A stretch of DNA of 64,000 bases from Hymenobacter sediminis (GCF_003231285.1 NZ_QKNS01000001.1:1473914-1537913), one strand, 5' to 3'. Shown: positions 7,600 through 17,750, counted from the first letter of the stretch. Translations and numbers: made by a program. Notes: a model not told the origin generated them from the letters alone.

Positions 7600-9186
7600 T
7601 TACGGCTGGTCCCACCACACGGGCTTGTTGATGTACTCGAAATCGTTGGTAGCGCCCACGGCGGCATAGGCGGCCGCCACATTGCGGGGGTTGTATTGGG
7701 TTTCGGTGAGAGCGGGCAGCAGGCGGCGGGGCCAGCGGTTTTTGTACTCGGCCTGGTTGGCCAGGGTAGCATTCACGCCCACCGGGTAGCGCAGGTTCAC
7801 GTAGATGTTGGGGTCGAAATCGTAACGGCGCAGGTCGGACCACGACTCCGGGTTCAGGAACATGGCAATGTACTTCTGCTCCATGATGCGCTTGAGGTCC
7901 AGCTGATCGGGCGTCTGGGCTACGGCGGCGCTGTTGAGGTAGTCCGTAATCTGCTGGGCCGTGATGGGGGCAAAGGTTACGGCGGGCGAGGCATTGCTGC
8001 CGCCTACCCCAATTTTGGCCATATGGGCCCGAATGCCCTCCCGATAGGCGGCCAGGGCGCCGGCTTTGTCACCGGTAATAAACTTCACCTCGGCCTCAAT
8101 GAACTTCACCTCGTGGTAGGTAATTACCTCAAAGTAGCCCAGGTCGCGGGCGTACCAGCTGCTGTAAAAGTCGGTGGCGTTGCCAGTAGCGGCCGAAATG
8201 GGGGTGCCGCCGGCCACGCCGGGGTCAGTGCCGGTGCTACCCGCCGTAGCCATAACGGGGAAGCGCGGGTCCACCACACCGGGGTAGGTAGCCCCCGGCG
8301 CGTTGCCATTCAGGTACTTGATAATATTGGCTGAGTACGTGGCCGAGGTAGTGGTATTGGCGAAGTTGGCGCGGGTAGGACCGAAGATGTTAGTAGTACC
8401 CGTGAGAGGTGCCACCGCCGCTTGGAACTGAATCTGGGCGTCATCGGCCGAGCCCTTGAAGCTCTCGGATACGAGCTTCAGAATCTGGGGCGCCACCTGG
8501 GCCGTGAAGTTGGCTTTTTTGCTTAGGTGCAGCAGCTGCCGGGCTTTGAGGGCTTTAGCCAGCCAAACCCACTTCTGTGGATCACCTTTGTACAGGATGT
8601 CGCCGCTGACACTGGGAGAAGTGCTGTAAAAAGCGCGGAAGTTAGCCGAAGCCGGCTTCGACAACTCCGTAATGCCTTCATCGAGCAGCTGCTGAATGCT
8701 CTGGTACACTTGCTCTTGGGGGTCGTACTTGGGCGTGTAGTTCTGGGCACCCTGGAAGGCCTCGGAATAGGGCACGTCGCCGAGCATATCGGTAGCATGG
8801 GCCAGGCCCATGGCCGTAATGATTTTGGAAGCCCCTACGTAGTACACCGAGCCTTCGGCCTCAGCCGTTTTCAGGGCTTCGCGGGCATTGCCTGCCGACC
8901 AGTAGTAGAAGTAGTTAAGGGTGTTATTGCCGTTGCCCGTCGTCAGGAAGAACTGGTCAGTGCTGGACTGAGGCGTGCGCCGCACAATGTACTGCGTGAT
9001 GTAGGGCGTGGTCAGGGAAGTAAACATCTGCTGCTGGAACGCCTGAGAAATAGCGCCGGGCAGCAGGAAGTTAGGCGTAGCGTCTACCGGGTTGTTGGGG
9101 TCGTCGTTTACGTCGAGGAAACTTTCGCAGGACGTGAGCAGCCCACTGCTACATAAGAGCCCGAGGGCCAGAATATATTTTTTCAT
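7600..9186 (-). CDS. SusD/RagB-like nutrient-binding outer-membrane lipoprotein
   Basis: 528 residues from the ATG at 9186; an in-frame TTG just before it is less likely. The signal ends with lipobox LLTSC followed by ESFLDVNDDPNNPVDATPN, the standard start of SusD-like group 2 proteins. TPR-like helical segments follow (ALKTAEAEGSVYYVGASKII, GDKAGALAAYREGIRAHM), and the C-terminus has the usual IMEQKYIAMFLNPESWSDLRRY motif. SusD proteins form a lid on the SusC transporter and capture the ligand. The partner SusC is immediately upstream (85-base gap). The ligand cannot be inferred from sequence. Confidence 0.95.
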   Translation of the reverse strand: MKKYILALGLLCSSGLLTSCESFLDVNDDPNNPVDATPNFLLPGAISQAFQQQMFTSLTTPYITQYIVRRTPQSSTDQFFLTTGNGNNTLNYFYYWSAGNAREALKTAEAEGSVYYVGASKIITAMGLAHATDMLGDVPYSEAFQGAQNYTPKYDPQEQVYQSIQQLLDEGITELSKPASANFRAFYSTSPSVSGDILYKGDPQKWVWLAKALKARQLLHLSKKANFTAQVAPQILKLVSESFKGSADDAQIQFQAAVAPLTGTTNIFGPTRANFANTTTSATYSANIIKYLNGNAPGATYPGVVDPRFPVMATAGSTGTDPGVAGGTPISAATGNATDFYSSWYARDLGYFEVITYHEVKFIEAEVKFITGDKAGALAAYREGIRAHMAKIGVGGSNASPAVTFAPITAQQITDYLNSAAVAQTPDQLDLKRIMEQKYIAMFLNPESWSDLRRYDFDPNIYVNLRYPVGVNATLANQAEYKNRWPRRLLPALTETQYNPRNVAAAYAAVGATNDFEYINKPVWWDQP

Positions 9187-9271
9187 CAAAGTCGGAAGTA
9201 GGAAATGAAGAGGAAGGCAGCCGGCGGGGGAGGTTGTAAAACCGCGCCGCTGGGCTCATTCACGCCATCGG

Positions 9272-12200
9272 CTAGAAGTTGAAGCGCAATGCCATATCCA
9301 CGCCGCGGGTGCCGGGCACGCTACCATAGTCGAAGCCGCCGGACCCGCCGCCCCGGACGCCCGCACCGGCCGCTGCGGTTTCGGGGTCGGCGCCGGAGTA
9401 GTTGGTCAGCAACAGTAGGTTACGGCCCGTCACGCTAATCTGCGCGCCCTTCACCACCGAGTTGCCCAGCCATGCGGCCGGCAGAGAATAGCTGAGCGTT
9501 ACGTAGCGCAGGCGCGTCCAGGAGCCATCTTCAATGAAGGGAGTACCCACCGCGCCCAGAATCGTCCGGAAGTACTGCTCGGTGAGTTCCACCGGACGGG
9601 TGTTGGGCGCGTACGAGCCATCGGCCTGCCGCACTACCCCCTCAAACACAGCCTGTTTGAAGCGGTCCTCGGTGCGGGTGCTTAGGCCGTTGCGCGTGGT
9701 GTACCAGTCGTTGCCGTTCACCACTTTGCCACCCTTTCGGAAATCGAGCAGGAAGGTCAGCTCCAGCCCTTTGTAGGTCAGGGTGTTGGTAATCTGCGTG
9801 GTGAAGTCGGGGGCCCGGTTGCCGGCGTACACGTAGGTGCTGGTATTGATGGTAGGGTAGCCGTTGGCCCCGATGATAACCTGCCCGGCGTAGGGCCCGT
9901 CGGCTACGCGCACGTAGTCCAGGGCGGCAATAGAGTTGATGGGACGGCCGGGAAAGGCGCTACCCCGCGCTACGTCAATAATGTTGGCGTCCGACTGATT
10001 GACTTCCGTCAGGAAGCTGGGCAGCTTGGTGGCCTCGTTCACGTTGCGGTAGAAGTTGGCCAGAATATCCCACTGCAGGCCATTGGCTTGCTTCACCACC
10101 GTGCCGGCCAAGGCTATTTCTACCCCCCGGTTGGTTACGGTACCGCCGTTGATGTACTGGAAGATGTAGCCCGAGGGCTGACTTACGCGTGGGGCGATCA
10201 GCTGGTCGGTGGTTACCTGGTAGTAGTAGCCGGCGTTCAGGCTGACGCGGTTCTGCAGAAACTGCAGGTCCAGGCCGGCCTCGTAGGCGGTAGTGCGCTC
10301 CGGCACCAGATCTGGGTTTCCGCCGTAAAATCCTTGCCGGAAGCCGCCACCGATGTAGGTGCTCTGGGCCAGGGGCGAATCAACGCGGTAGGGGATGGGG
10401 TCTTTGCCCACCTGCGCCACCGACGCCCGAATCTTGCCGTAGTTGAAAATGGGGTTCTGATCCAGGCCCAGAGTGCGGCTAAACTCGTAGCCGGCGGCGG
10501 CTGAGCCGTAGAAAAAGCCGCCCCCGAAGTTCTTGTTGTTGCGCGGCAGCGTAGAAGATACGTCGTAGCGGCCACTCAGCTCCAGGGTAATCTGCTGCAG
10601 CAGGTCCAGGTTCAGGCGGGCAAAGTTGCCGATCAGGCGCCGCTCGTACGTCGTGTTCAGTGCGCTACGGTTGTCGGTGTTATTCAGAGAGTTGATGCCC
10701 GGCGTGCGGAACACCTGCCCCAGCACGTCGGTGGTTTCGCGCTTGCTGGCTTCCACTGTATTGCCCACCGTGAGCACGCCGGTCAGGTTCTCGTTGAACT
10801 GGTGGGTAAGAATAGCCAGCAGGTTGGAGTTCAGCAGGCGGTTGAGGGTAGTCGATTCCGAAAGCCCGCCGTCCTGGTTGCCCGGCTGGGAGGTGCCAAT
10901 GGCTCGCACCGAACGGGTTTTCTCGGTGTAGAGGTCAGTGCCGATATTGTAGCTGATTTTCAGCCATTTGGTGGGGTCATAGCTCAGCTGCGTGTTACCG
11001 ATAAAGCGGTTGGTGCGGTCCGTCTGGGGGTTGTTCTTGACCGTCCAGTACGGGTTATCGGCATCGTTGGTGCCCACGATGCCAGGTAGCAGGCGCCGCT
11101 TGGTGCCGTTGGGGTTCAGGTACACCCGGGCATCGTCGTTGCGGGGCCAGTTCAACAAACTGATGAGGTAGCCGCCAGTACCTCCGAACAGACCCGGACC
11201 CTGCAGCGGCCGCTCCGCCCCGGAGTTCAGATACTCCGCCGAGCCCGAAGCACTCAGCTTAGGCGAAAGCTGCAGTGTACCAGCCAGGCGTACCGTTGAC
11301 TTATCGTACTGGCTTTCCGGTACTACCCCCTTGTTATCGAGGCGGGAGGCCGAAATCAGGAAAGTGCCCTTCTCCGTTCCGCCCGACATAGTCAGGTAGT
11401 TCTGGAAGGTAGTGCCGCGCTGGTGAAACTCGCCCAGGTTGTCGTACACCGTTTCGCCGGGCTGGAACCGGGGCCCCCAGGAGTTGCGGGTGGTAGCATC
11501 AAATATTCCGGCGCTGCCCTGCTTGTACTGGTCCTGGAGCTTGGGCAGGCGGTTCACTTCATCCACCGAAAACTGGGTGCGGAAGTCGATGGATGTGCGG
11601 CCAGCCTTGCCTTTCTTGGTGGTGATGATGACGGCCCCGTTGGCGGCGCGCAACCCGTAGAGGGCCGCTGCGGCCGGGCCTTTCAGCACCGTCATGCTCT
11701 CAATATCCTCGGGGTTGATGTCGGAGGCTCGGTTGGTGCTACCCACCGAGCGGCCCAGCAGGCCGTTGAAGGCCGAGCCGCCGCCGGGCGCCGTGCTTTC
11801 CGCAAACGAGGAGTTATCCATAATAATCCCGTCGATAACGAACAGGGGCTGGTTGTCGGCATCGAGGGAGTTGCCGCCCCGGATAACGATGGACGCGCCC
11901 TCGCCGGCCCCACCGCCCGAACTGGTTACCTGCACCCCCGCCACTTTGCCCTGCAAGGCATTTACAATGTTGGGCTGGCGCGAGTCAATCAGGTCCTTGG
12001 CCTTCACTTCCTGGGCGCCGTAGTTGATCTGGCGGCGCTCCTGCTTGATGCCGAAGGCCGTCACCACTACTTCATCCAGCTTGCGGGTATCGGCCGACAG
12101 GGTGACATTCTGGTTGTCGGCGGCTGCGGGGCGCTCCAGGCTGGTGTAGCCAATAAAGCTGAAAACCAGCGTCGCGCCTTCGGGTACGCCGGCCAAGGTG

Positions 12201-12397
12201 TAGCGCCCCTCCACATCGGTTTGGGTGCCGATGGTAGAGCCTTTCACCAGCACGTTTACACCTGGCAACGGGGCGCGGCCGTTCGCGTCGGTCACGGTGC
12301 CCTGAACTGTGCGTGTGGTAGCCTGCTGGCCCCACGCCGTGGGCGCGGCCAGCAGCAGCCCCATAGCTAACGGGGCAGACCATAAACGTCTTTTCAT
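9272..12397 (-). CDS. SusC/RagA-family TonB-linked outer-membrane transporter
   Basis: 1041 residues from the ATG at 12397 (MKRRLWSAPLAMGLLLAAPTAWG, a clean signal peptide); the frame extends 17 codons further without purpose. Order: signal (1-23), carboxypeptidase-regulatory-like domain (about 28-110, with VQGTVTDANGRAPLPGVNV), TonB-box-like segment (LDEVVVTAFG), plug (VNALQGKVAGVQVTSSGG to GAVIITTKKGKAG) and a long beta-barrel ending ALRFNF with terminal aromatic Phe. SusC moves ligands across the outer membrane using TonB energy. It leads the three-gene minus-strand operon with SusD and a lipoprotein. Confidence 0.96.
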   Translation of the reverse strand: MKRRLWSAPLAMGLLLAAPTAWGQQATTRTVQGTVTDANGRAPLPGVNVLVKGSTIGTQTDVEGRYTLAGVPEGATLVFSFIGYTSLERPAAADNQNVTLSADTRKLDEVVVTAFGIKQERRQINYGAQEVKAKDLIDSRQPNIVNALQGKVAGVQVTSSGGGAGEGASIVIRGGNSLDADNQPLFVIDGIIMDNSSFAESTAPGGGSAFNGLLGRSVGSTNRASDINPEDIESMTVLKGPAAAALYGLRAANGAVIITTKKGKAGRTSIDFRTQFSVDEVNRLPKLQDQYKQGSAGIFDATTRNSWGPRFQPGETVYDNLGEFHQRGTTFQNYLTMSGGTEKGTFLISASRLDNKGVVPESQYDKSTVRLAGTLQLSPKLSASGSAEYLNSGAERPLQGPGLFGGTGGYLISLLNWPRNDDARVYLNPNGTKRRLLPGIVGTNDADNPYWTVKNNPQTDRTNRFIGNTQLSYDPTKWLKISYNIGTDLYTEKTRSVRAIGTSQPGNQDGGLSESTTLNRLLNSNLLAILTHQFNENLTGVLTVGNTVEASKRETTDVLGQVFRTPGINSLNNTDNRSALNTTYERRLIGNFARLNLDLLQQITLELSGRYDVSSTLPRNNKNFGGGFFYGSAAAGYEFSRTLGLDQNPIFNYGKIRASVAQVGKDPIPYRVDSPLAQSTYIGGGFRQGFYGGNPDLVPERTTAYEAGLDLQFLQNRVSLNAGYYYQVTTDQLIAPRVSQPSGYIFQYINGGTVTNRGVEIALAGTVVKQANGLQWDILANFYRNVNEATKLPSFLTEVNQSDANIIDVARGSAFPGRPINSIAALDYVRVADGPYAGQVIIGANGYPTINTSTYVYAGNRAPDFTTQITNTLTYKGLELTFLLDFRKGGKVVNGNDWYTTRNGLSTRTEDRFKQAVFEGVVRQADGSYAPNTRPVELTEQYFRTILGAVGTPFIEDGSWTRLRYVTLSYSLPAAWLGNSVVKGAQISVTGRNLLLLTNYSGADPETAAAGAGVRGGGSGGFDYGSVPGTRGVDMALRFNF

Positions 12398-12806
12398 ACG
12401 CAGTGGAAAGAAATGAGAGAGTGAGAGAGAAACGAAACGAGCCTGCAACCCCGGTACCGTCGGGGCGCAGTTGCATTATGGCCGGATTATGGGAAGGTTA
12501 TGCCGGGGAAGGAAGGGCATCAGGGCGGCTGCAAAACAGCCGGACAGCACAGAAAAGGGTGGGTAGGAGGGGTAGGGGGCGGAACGCTCAGGAGTGGTGG
12601 CAGACCTGAGCGGTAAGGCTAAAACTATGAGATGAAACTCATGGAAACAACTATATTTAGTATTTTCTGGAGGTTGAGTTAAATAATAGGCCCTGGCCAG
12701 AAAGCTGTGCTGGTCCTGTTTTTCCTACCCCTGTCGGGTCAGTCAACCTTTTTGCTTTTACCTCGCCAATTCGTATTCGCCCCTGCCTCATCTTTCCCGT
12801 CTATCT
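12398..12806. other. Intergenic control region between divergent genes
   Basis: 409 bases without a credible gene, separating the start of the SusC operon from the acyltransferase gene. It holds a short inverted repeat ATGAG-ATGAAA-CTCAT at about 12629-12644 and an AT-rich core (about 12640-12690) in otherwise GC-rich DNA, as expected for promoters. A minus-strand TAGTTTTA near 12622 could be a -7 box for the Sus operon, but this is weak. No riboswitch was recognised. Several GGGTAGG words occur around 12560-12580. Confidence 0.4.
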
Positions 12807-13985
12807 ATGCCTACCGCTACCCAGGCCGCTACCCCTGCCGCCACCGCCAATGCCATTGCTGAGGCCACTCAGCCCGGCCGCCTCGTTAGTCTCGATGTGT
12901 TCCGGGGCCTCACCGTCATGGCCATGATTCTGGTGAACAATCCCGGCGACTGGGGCCACATCTACGCGCCGCTGGAACACGCGCATTGGCACGGCTGCAC
13001 CCCCACCGACCTGATTTTTCCCTTCTTCCTGTTCATTGTCGGCGTTAGCATTACCTATGCGCTGGATGGAGCCCGGCGGCAGCCCGAAACACACGGCCGC
13101 ACCTTTGTCCGCATTCTGAAACGCTCGGCTATTCTGTTTGGGCTGGGGTTGTTTGGCGCCCTGTTTCCTTCGTTTGATTTCAGTACGGTTCGGATTCCGG
13201 GCGTGCTGGCGCGCATTGCAGTGGTTTTTCTGGTGTGCGGCATTCTGTTCCTGAAAACCTCTCGGCGGCAGCAGTTGGGCTTGCTGGCATTTGTGCTGGT
13301 GTTCTATAATGTGCTGCTACAGCTGGTGCCCGTGCCGGGCTACGGTCCCGCTAACCTTGAAGCCGGCACCAACCTCGGCGCCTGGTTCGATAGAACTGTG
13401 CTCGGTGAGGCTCACCTTTGGAAGCAAAGCCGCACCTGGGACCCAGAGGGGCTGCTGAGCACGCTGCCCGCCATTGGCACGGGGCTACTGGGGCTGCTGG
13501 CGGGGCAGTGGCTGCGCCGCCGAGAGGTGGATCCGGCCACCCGGGTAGCGTGGCTGTTTGTAGCCGGCAGCGGCTGCGTGCTGCTGGGCCTGATCTGGAA
13601 TGGCTGGTTTCCTATCAACAAAAGCCTCTGGACCAGCTCATTTGTGCTGTACACCGGCGGGTTGGCCCTGGCCAGCTTGGGCGGGCTCTACTGGTTGTGT
13701 GATGTGCAAGGCTACCGCGGCTGGATAAAAGCGCCACTGGTGTACGGCGTGAATGCCATTACCGTGTTTTTCCTCTCGGGCCTGATTCCGCGGTTGCTGA
13801 ACATGATCAAGGTGACGGGCGCTGATGGACAGCCTACGGGCCTGCGCGACTGGCTGTACGCTACGTTTTTCGTGCCCTACTTCAGCCCCCTAAATGCTTC
13901 CCTGGCCGGAGCCATTGTGTGCGTGCTGATCTGGCTGGGAGTGCTCTGGCTGATGTACCGCCGCAATATCATTATTAAGGTGTAG
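12807..13985 (+). CDS. NagX/HGSNAT-like membrane acyltransferase (DUF5009/DUF1624)
   Basis: 392 residues with about ten membrane helices. The N-terminus has the family hallmark RLVSLDVFRGLTVMAMILVN, followed by HAHWHGCTPTDLIFPFFLFI, in which the conserved His and Asp lie. The family includes heparan-alpha-glucosaminide N-acetyltransferase, which passes an acetyl group across a membrane to an amino sugar, and bacterial NagX of GlcNAc utilisation loci. Here it stands divergent to a SusCD operon. The C-terminus ends MYRRNIIIKV, as is common in the family. Whether it acetylates amino sugars in this organism is inference. Confidence 0.88.
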   Translation: MPTATQAATPAATANAIAEATQPGRLVSLDVFRGLTVMAMILVNNPGDWGHIYAPLEHAHWHGCTPTDLIFPFFLFIVGVSITYALDGARRQPETHGRTFVRILKRSAILFGLGLFGALFPSFDFSTVRIPGVLARIAVVFLVCGILFLKTSRRQQLGLLAFVLVFYNVLLQLVPVPGYGPANLEAGTNLGAWFDRTVLGEAHLWKQSRTWDPEGLLSTLPAIGTGLLGLLAGQWLRRREVDPATRVAWLFVAGSGCVLLGLIWNGWFPINKSLWTSSFVLYTGGLALASLGGLYWLCDVQGYRGWIKAPLVYGVNAITVFFLSGLIPRLLNMIKVTGADGQPTGLRDWLYATFFVPYFSPLNASLAGAIVCVLIWLGVLWLMYRRNIIIKV

Positions 13986-14042
13986 CGGGTACGGAGGGGG
14001 TAGGGGAATAGCCTAGTCGGATAATTTCTCGTACTTCGGAAG

Positions 14043-14549
14043 ATGAAGAAACTCCTGATGTTGGCCGCCGGGCTGGCCCTGGCCGCCCCCGCCGCTACGG
14101 CCCAGACCACGGCAGCCACTACCAGCGCGTCCTCGCCCATTTCGGCGGGCCAGCGCAAGGCAGCCGAAGAACTCCTCGCCGCCACCGACTCCGAAAAGAA
14201 CCTCACCGCCACCATCGACCGGATGCTGGCCTCGCAGATAGAGCAAAACCCCGGCATGAAAGTCGTGGAGCCCGAAATGCGCGCCTACCTCAACAAATAC
14301 ATGAGCTGGCAGTCGATGAAGGAAGACATGGTGCAGCTCTACGCCCGCGAGTTCACGGAAAAAGAGCTGAAAGACCTGACCAAGTTCTACCAGACGCCCA
14401 CCGGCCGCAAAACCATCACCAAAATGCCCCAGCTTATGGCCGCCGGCATGGAAATCGGCCAGAAGCGCATGCAGGAACACCTACCGGAACTCCAGCAGGC
14501 CATTGCCGAAAAAATGAAAACCCAGGCTCCTGCTGGGGAAGTGAAATAA
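14043..14549 (+). CDS. Exported DUF2059-family protein
   Basis: 168 residues. Residues 1-21 are a signal peptide (MKKLLMLAAGLALAAPAATAQ). The rest is helical and contains the DUF2059 signature: YAREFTEKELKDLTKFYQTPTGRKTITKMPQL, where FTxxEL and F-Y-xx-P-x-G-R/Q-K are the conserved words (shown in parts: FTEKELKDLTKFY then TPTGRK). The family is a periplasmic protein of unknown function. The start ATG lies 4 bases after GTACTTCG, a -7-like box, so a leaderless transcript is possible. It is followed by a strong terminator, so it ends its own unit. Confidence 0.85.
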   Translation: MKKLLMLAAGLALAAPAATAQTTAATTSASSPISAGQRKAAEELLAATDSEKNLTATIDRMLASQIEQNPGMKVVEPEMRAYLNKYMSWQSMKEDMVQLYAREFTEKELKDLTKFYQTPTGRKTITKMPQLMAAGMEIGQKRMQEHLPELQQAIAEKMKTQAPAGEVK

Positions 14550-14614
14550 TGCGTTGGTGAAGTGTTACAGCCATGAGGTAAAGCCCTGCCTCGCTGCTGT
14601 AATAAGCCCAAAAA

Positions 14615-14657
14615 GCAACAAGCCCTTACTTCCGTGGTGGAGGTAAGGGCTTGTTGC
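14615..14657. terminator. Bidirectional terminator, 15-bp perfect arms
   Basis: GCAACAAGCCCTTAC (14615-14629) is exactly complementary to 14643-14657. It separates the convergent DUF2059 and acyl-CoA ligase genes. Confidence 0.85.
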
Positions 14658-14720
14658 GTTTCAAGGGGTAGCATGTTGGTGTGCATAATAGTCAGCTCAC
14701 CACTTCGCTCATTCGCAGCC

Positions 14721-16331
14721 TCACCACTGATACTCGGCGAAATCTTGGCGGAGCTTGGTTTTGAGGAGCTTACCGGTGGCGGTATGGGGTAGCTGGTCTA
14801 CAAACTCCACGGCCTCCGGAATCCACCAGCGGGCCACTTTGTCATCGTAGTAAGCCAGCAGCTCTTCTTTACTAATAGTGGCCTCAGGCTTGCGTACCAC
14901 CACCAGCAGAGGCCGCTCGCTCCATTTGGGATGGGGCACGCCAATTACGGCCGCTTCGGCAATGGCGGGGTGGCCGATGGCTAAGTTTTCCAGCTCTATG
15001 CTCGAAATCCACTCCCCGCCCGACTTGATGACGTCCTTCGAGCGGTCGGTAATCTGCATGAAGCCGGCGGGGTCGATGGTGGCTACGTCGCCGGTACGGA
15101 ACCAGCCGGAGGCCGTCAACTCGCCCGGATTTTCCGTGCCGAAATAGTCGGCCACAATGAACGGGCCGCGCACCAGCAAGTCGCCGAAGGCCACGCCATC
15201 GTGGGGCAGCTCCCGGCCTTCGTCGTCCACAATCTTCATGTCCACCCCGAAAATGCTCCGGCCCTGCTTGGTCTGGATGGCAAACTGCTCGTCGGGCGAG
15301 AGGCTGAGCTGTTGAGCCTTGAGGGTACAGACGGTACCCAGCGGTGAGGTTTCCGTCATGCCCCAGGCGTGCCGGATTCCTACCCCTAATTCCTCATCGA
15401 AAGCCTTCAGCAGCGCGGGTGGGCACGAGGCCCCGCCCACAATCATCTTGCTGAGGGTAGAAAACCGGCGCTTCTTTTCCCGCATAAACGTCAGGAGCCC
15501 AAACCAAATGGTGGGTACACCGGCCGAGAACGTTACCCCTTCCTGCTCGAACAACTCGTAAAGGCTGGCCGCATCGAGGCCAGGGCCGGGCATCACCAGC
15601 TTGCAGCCATTCAGAGGGGCCATGTACGGGATGCCCCAGGCATTGACATGGAACATGGGCACGACGGGCAGCACCACGTCGCGGGCGGAACAGTTAAAGC
15701 AGTCGGGCAGGGAGGCGGCGTAGGAGTGCAGGAGTGTGGAGCGGTGGGAGTAGAGCACGCCCTTCGGCTGATCAGTAGTGCCGGAGGTGTAGCAGAGCGA
15801 GGAAGCCGTGTTTTCGTCGAAGACGGGCCACTCGTAGTCGGCTGACTGGGCCGAGAGCAGGTCTTCGTAGCAGCGCAGGTCTGGGAGGGTAGTAGCTTCG
15901 GGCATATGGGCCCGGCCGGTCATCAGCACCCAGCTTTCTACGGTGGGGCAGTGCGCGGCCAGCTTCTCTGCCAGGGGTAGGAAAGTCAGGTCGAAGAACA
16001 GCAGCCGGTCCTGGGCGTGATTGATGATGTACACGAGCTGCTCAAAAAACAGCCGAGGATTGATGGTGTGGCACACCGCGCCCAGGCCCGAAATGCCGTA
16101 GTACAGCTCGAAGTGCCGGTGCGTATTCCAGGCCAGTGTGCCTACCCGGTCGCCGGGCCGGATACCCAGCTCCGTGAGGGCATTGGCCAGCTGCTTGCTG
16201 CGCTGGTGGGCCGCGGCGTAGGAGTAGCGGTGCAGGCCGCCTTCTGGCAGGCGGCTGACTATTTCCGTATCGGAGTGCCACTTGGCGGCGTGTTCCAGCA
16301 GCCCCGCAATGCGCAGGGGCGTATTCATCAT
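14721..16331 (-). CDS. Fatty-acid--CoA ligase (AMP-binding superfamily)
   Basis: 536 residues from the ATG at 16331 (the next codon is also ATG). The AMP-binding loop [19 protein letters not shown] is at about residue 180-198, then [15 protein letters not shown] (A5 motif), [22 protein letters not shown] (A7 and A8), and [19 protein letters not shown]. The final lysine for adenylation is in [12 protein letters not shown]. The overall pattern matches medium/long-chain acyl-CoA ligases of the AlkK type, which activate free fatty acids for beta-oxidation or recycling. It is a single gene flanked by terminators. The chain length preference is not predictable. Confidence 0.92.
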   Translation of the reverse strand: MMNTPLRIAGLLEHAAKWHSDTEIVSRLPEGGLHRYSYAAAHQRSKQLANALTELGIRPGDRVGTLAWNTHRHFELYYGISGLGAVCHTINPRLFFEQLVYIINHAQDRLLFFDLTFLPLAEKLAAHCPTVESWVLMTGRAHMPEATTLPDLRCYEDLLSAQSADYEWPVFDENTASSLCYTSGTTDQPKGVLYSHRSTLLHSYAASLPDCFNCSARDVVLPVVPMFHVNAWGIPYMAPLNGCKLVMPGPGLDAASLYELFEQEGVTFSAGVPTIWFGLLTFMREKKRRFSTLSKMIVGGASCPPALLKAFDEELGVGIRHAWGMTETSPLGTVCTLKAQQLSLSPDEQFAIQTKQGRSIFGVDMKIVDDEGRELPHDGVAFGDLLVRGPFIVADYFGTENPGELTASGWFRTGDVATIDPAGFMQITDRSKDVIKSGGEWISSIELENLAIGHPAIAEAAVIGVPHPKWSERPLLVVVRKPEATISKEELLAYYDDKVARWWIPEAVEFVDQLPHTATGKLLKTKLRQDFAEYQW

Positions 16332-16437
16332 GAGACCTAGCATATAGTAAGCGGGGGAATTAGGCGGAAGGCAACGAGGTAGCAGACAAGCTACTGAGAA
16401 AAGAGTAGTTTACGACGTCGATAAACTACCTCCTGCC

Positions 16438-17646
16438 ATGTATCCACGATTATGCCTACTAGCTGGTCTGTGTGCCGGCCCCACCCTGGTGTTTAGCCAA
16501 GCCTTGCGAGAAGGCGACTTGGTGCCGCCGTTTACCCTCTCGCAGGTAGTGAACCGTAGTGGGGGCGGCTTCAGCTCTACCGAAGCGAAAGGCAAGGTGC
16601 TGGTAATTGAGTTCTGGGGAACGTGGTGCGGCCCGTGCATTCCGGCCCTGCTCCACCTCGATTCGTTGCAGCAAGCTTTTCCGCAGCAACTGCAGGTGGT
16701 AGGGGTAGCCAACGACTCGGAGCAACGGCTGCGCACGTTTGTGGCCCGGCGGCCGGTGCAGCTTCCGCTGGCGGCCCTGCCCAATCAGGATGCTCCCCTC
16801 TACCGCTACTTCCCGCACAACAGCGTACCGCACACCATCATCATTGGCAAAGACCAGCGCGTGCTCGCCATTACGCGGCCCGATCAGCTGACTGCTACTT
16901 CCCTGCGGGCTATTCTGGCTGGGAAAAACGCTAAGCTGCAGGCCAAGCATGATGTAGTAGTGAAGGACCCGTTGGTGTTCTTCCCGGCCGATACAGCTAC
17001 CCGTTTTGCCGTGAGCGTCCGGCCGTATCTGCAGGGGCAAAACAGCCAACTGCGCCGCGACCAGACCCCCGGCCTGCGCGGGCGCCGACTCACGGCCATT
17101 AATGTGCCCGTGGAAACCTTGTTCCGCGAGGCCTATGGGGTATCGCACCTGCGAGTGAAAAACGAGCTGCCTACCCTGCAAGTCAGCCAGGAACCCGCCA
17201 ACTTGGTGTGCCTGGATTTGATTGTGCCCACGGCGGATAAAGCGCATCTACTCCGGCACCTGCGTCAGGAGCTACCCCGCCAGTTTCCGGTACAGCCCCA
17301 ACTAGTGCGTGAAAACCGGCCGGTGTACGTGCTGCGGCAAAGCAAAACCCGGCAACCCTGGCCGGAATCCAAAAAGCCGGAAAGCGGCATGTGGTCGGGT
17401 AGGGGGCTGGAGGTAGAAGGGGGCCGGGTGGAGATGCTGCGCGACTTTCTGGAGAATATGTCGAGCAAGCCCGTGGTAGATGAAACGGGCCTGCTGGGGC
17501 GTTATGATATGAAGCTGGAGCTACAGCCGGAAGCCGGTAGAGCGGAAATTCTGAAGTCCCTGCAAGCCATGGGGCTGGAGCTGGAAGAAACAACCCGTAA
17601 AATTGAGATGCTGCAGCTAAGTCCCGGCCGCCTGGCTGTTCAATAG
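16438..17646 (+). CDS. Exported redoxin fused to a DUF3738-like (TIGR03435) domain
   Basis: 402 residues. Signal peptide at about 1-19. Residues 25-160 are a TlpA-like thioredoxin fold with the active site WGTWCGPCIPAL (CxxC at about 65-68) and a later cis-Pro region (NSVPHTIIIG). From about 180 the protein changes into a TIGR03435-type domain, recognised by GGRVEMLRDFLENMSSKPVVDETGLLGRYD (shown in parts: GGRVEMLRDFLENM, VVDETGLLGRYDMKLEL). Such proteins may reduce disulfides outside the cytoplasm while the second domain binds an unknown partner. It starts 106 bases from the divergent acyl-CoA ligase. Confidence 0.83.
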   Translation: MYPRLCLLAGLCAGPTLVFSQALREGDLVPPFTLSQVVNRSGGGFSSTEAKGKVLVIEFWGTWCGPCIPALLHLDSLQQAFPQQLQVVGVANDSEQRLRTFVARRPVQLPLAALPNQDAPLYRYFPHNSVPHTIIIGKDQRVLAITRPDQLTATSLRAILAGKNAKLQAKHDVVVKDPLVFFPADTATRFAVSVRPYLQGQNSQLRRDQTPGLRGRRLTAINVPVETLFREAYGVSHLRVKNELPTLQVSQEPANLVCLDLIVPTADKAHLLRHLRQELPRQFPVQPQLVRENRPVYVLRQSKTRQPWPESKKPESGMWSGRGLEVEGGRVEMLRDFLENMSSKPVVDETGLLGRYDMKLELQPEAGRAEILKSLQAMGLELEETTRKIEMLQLSPGRLAVQ

Positions 17647-17665
17647 CTGTTCTCGAAGTCGTTTT

Positions 17666-17708
17666 AAAACACGAAGCCCCAACAGTTACTGTCGGGGCTT
17701 CGTGTTTT
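17666..17708. terminator. Terminator, 15-bp perfect arms
   Basis: AAAACACGAAGCCCC (17666-17680) pairs fully with 17694-17708, followed by a T-run on the plus strand. It ends the redoxin gene. Confidence 0.88.
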
Positions 17709-17750
17709 TGGTTTCTTGTCAGGAAGGACAGTAAGAGTTGCCATTCTCTG

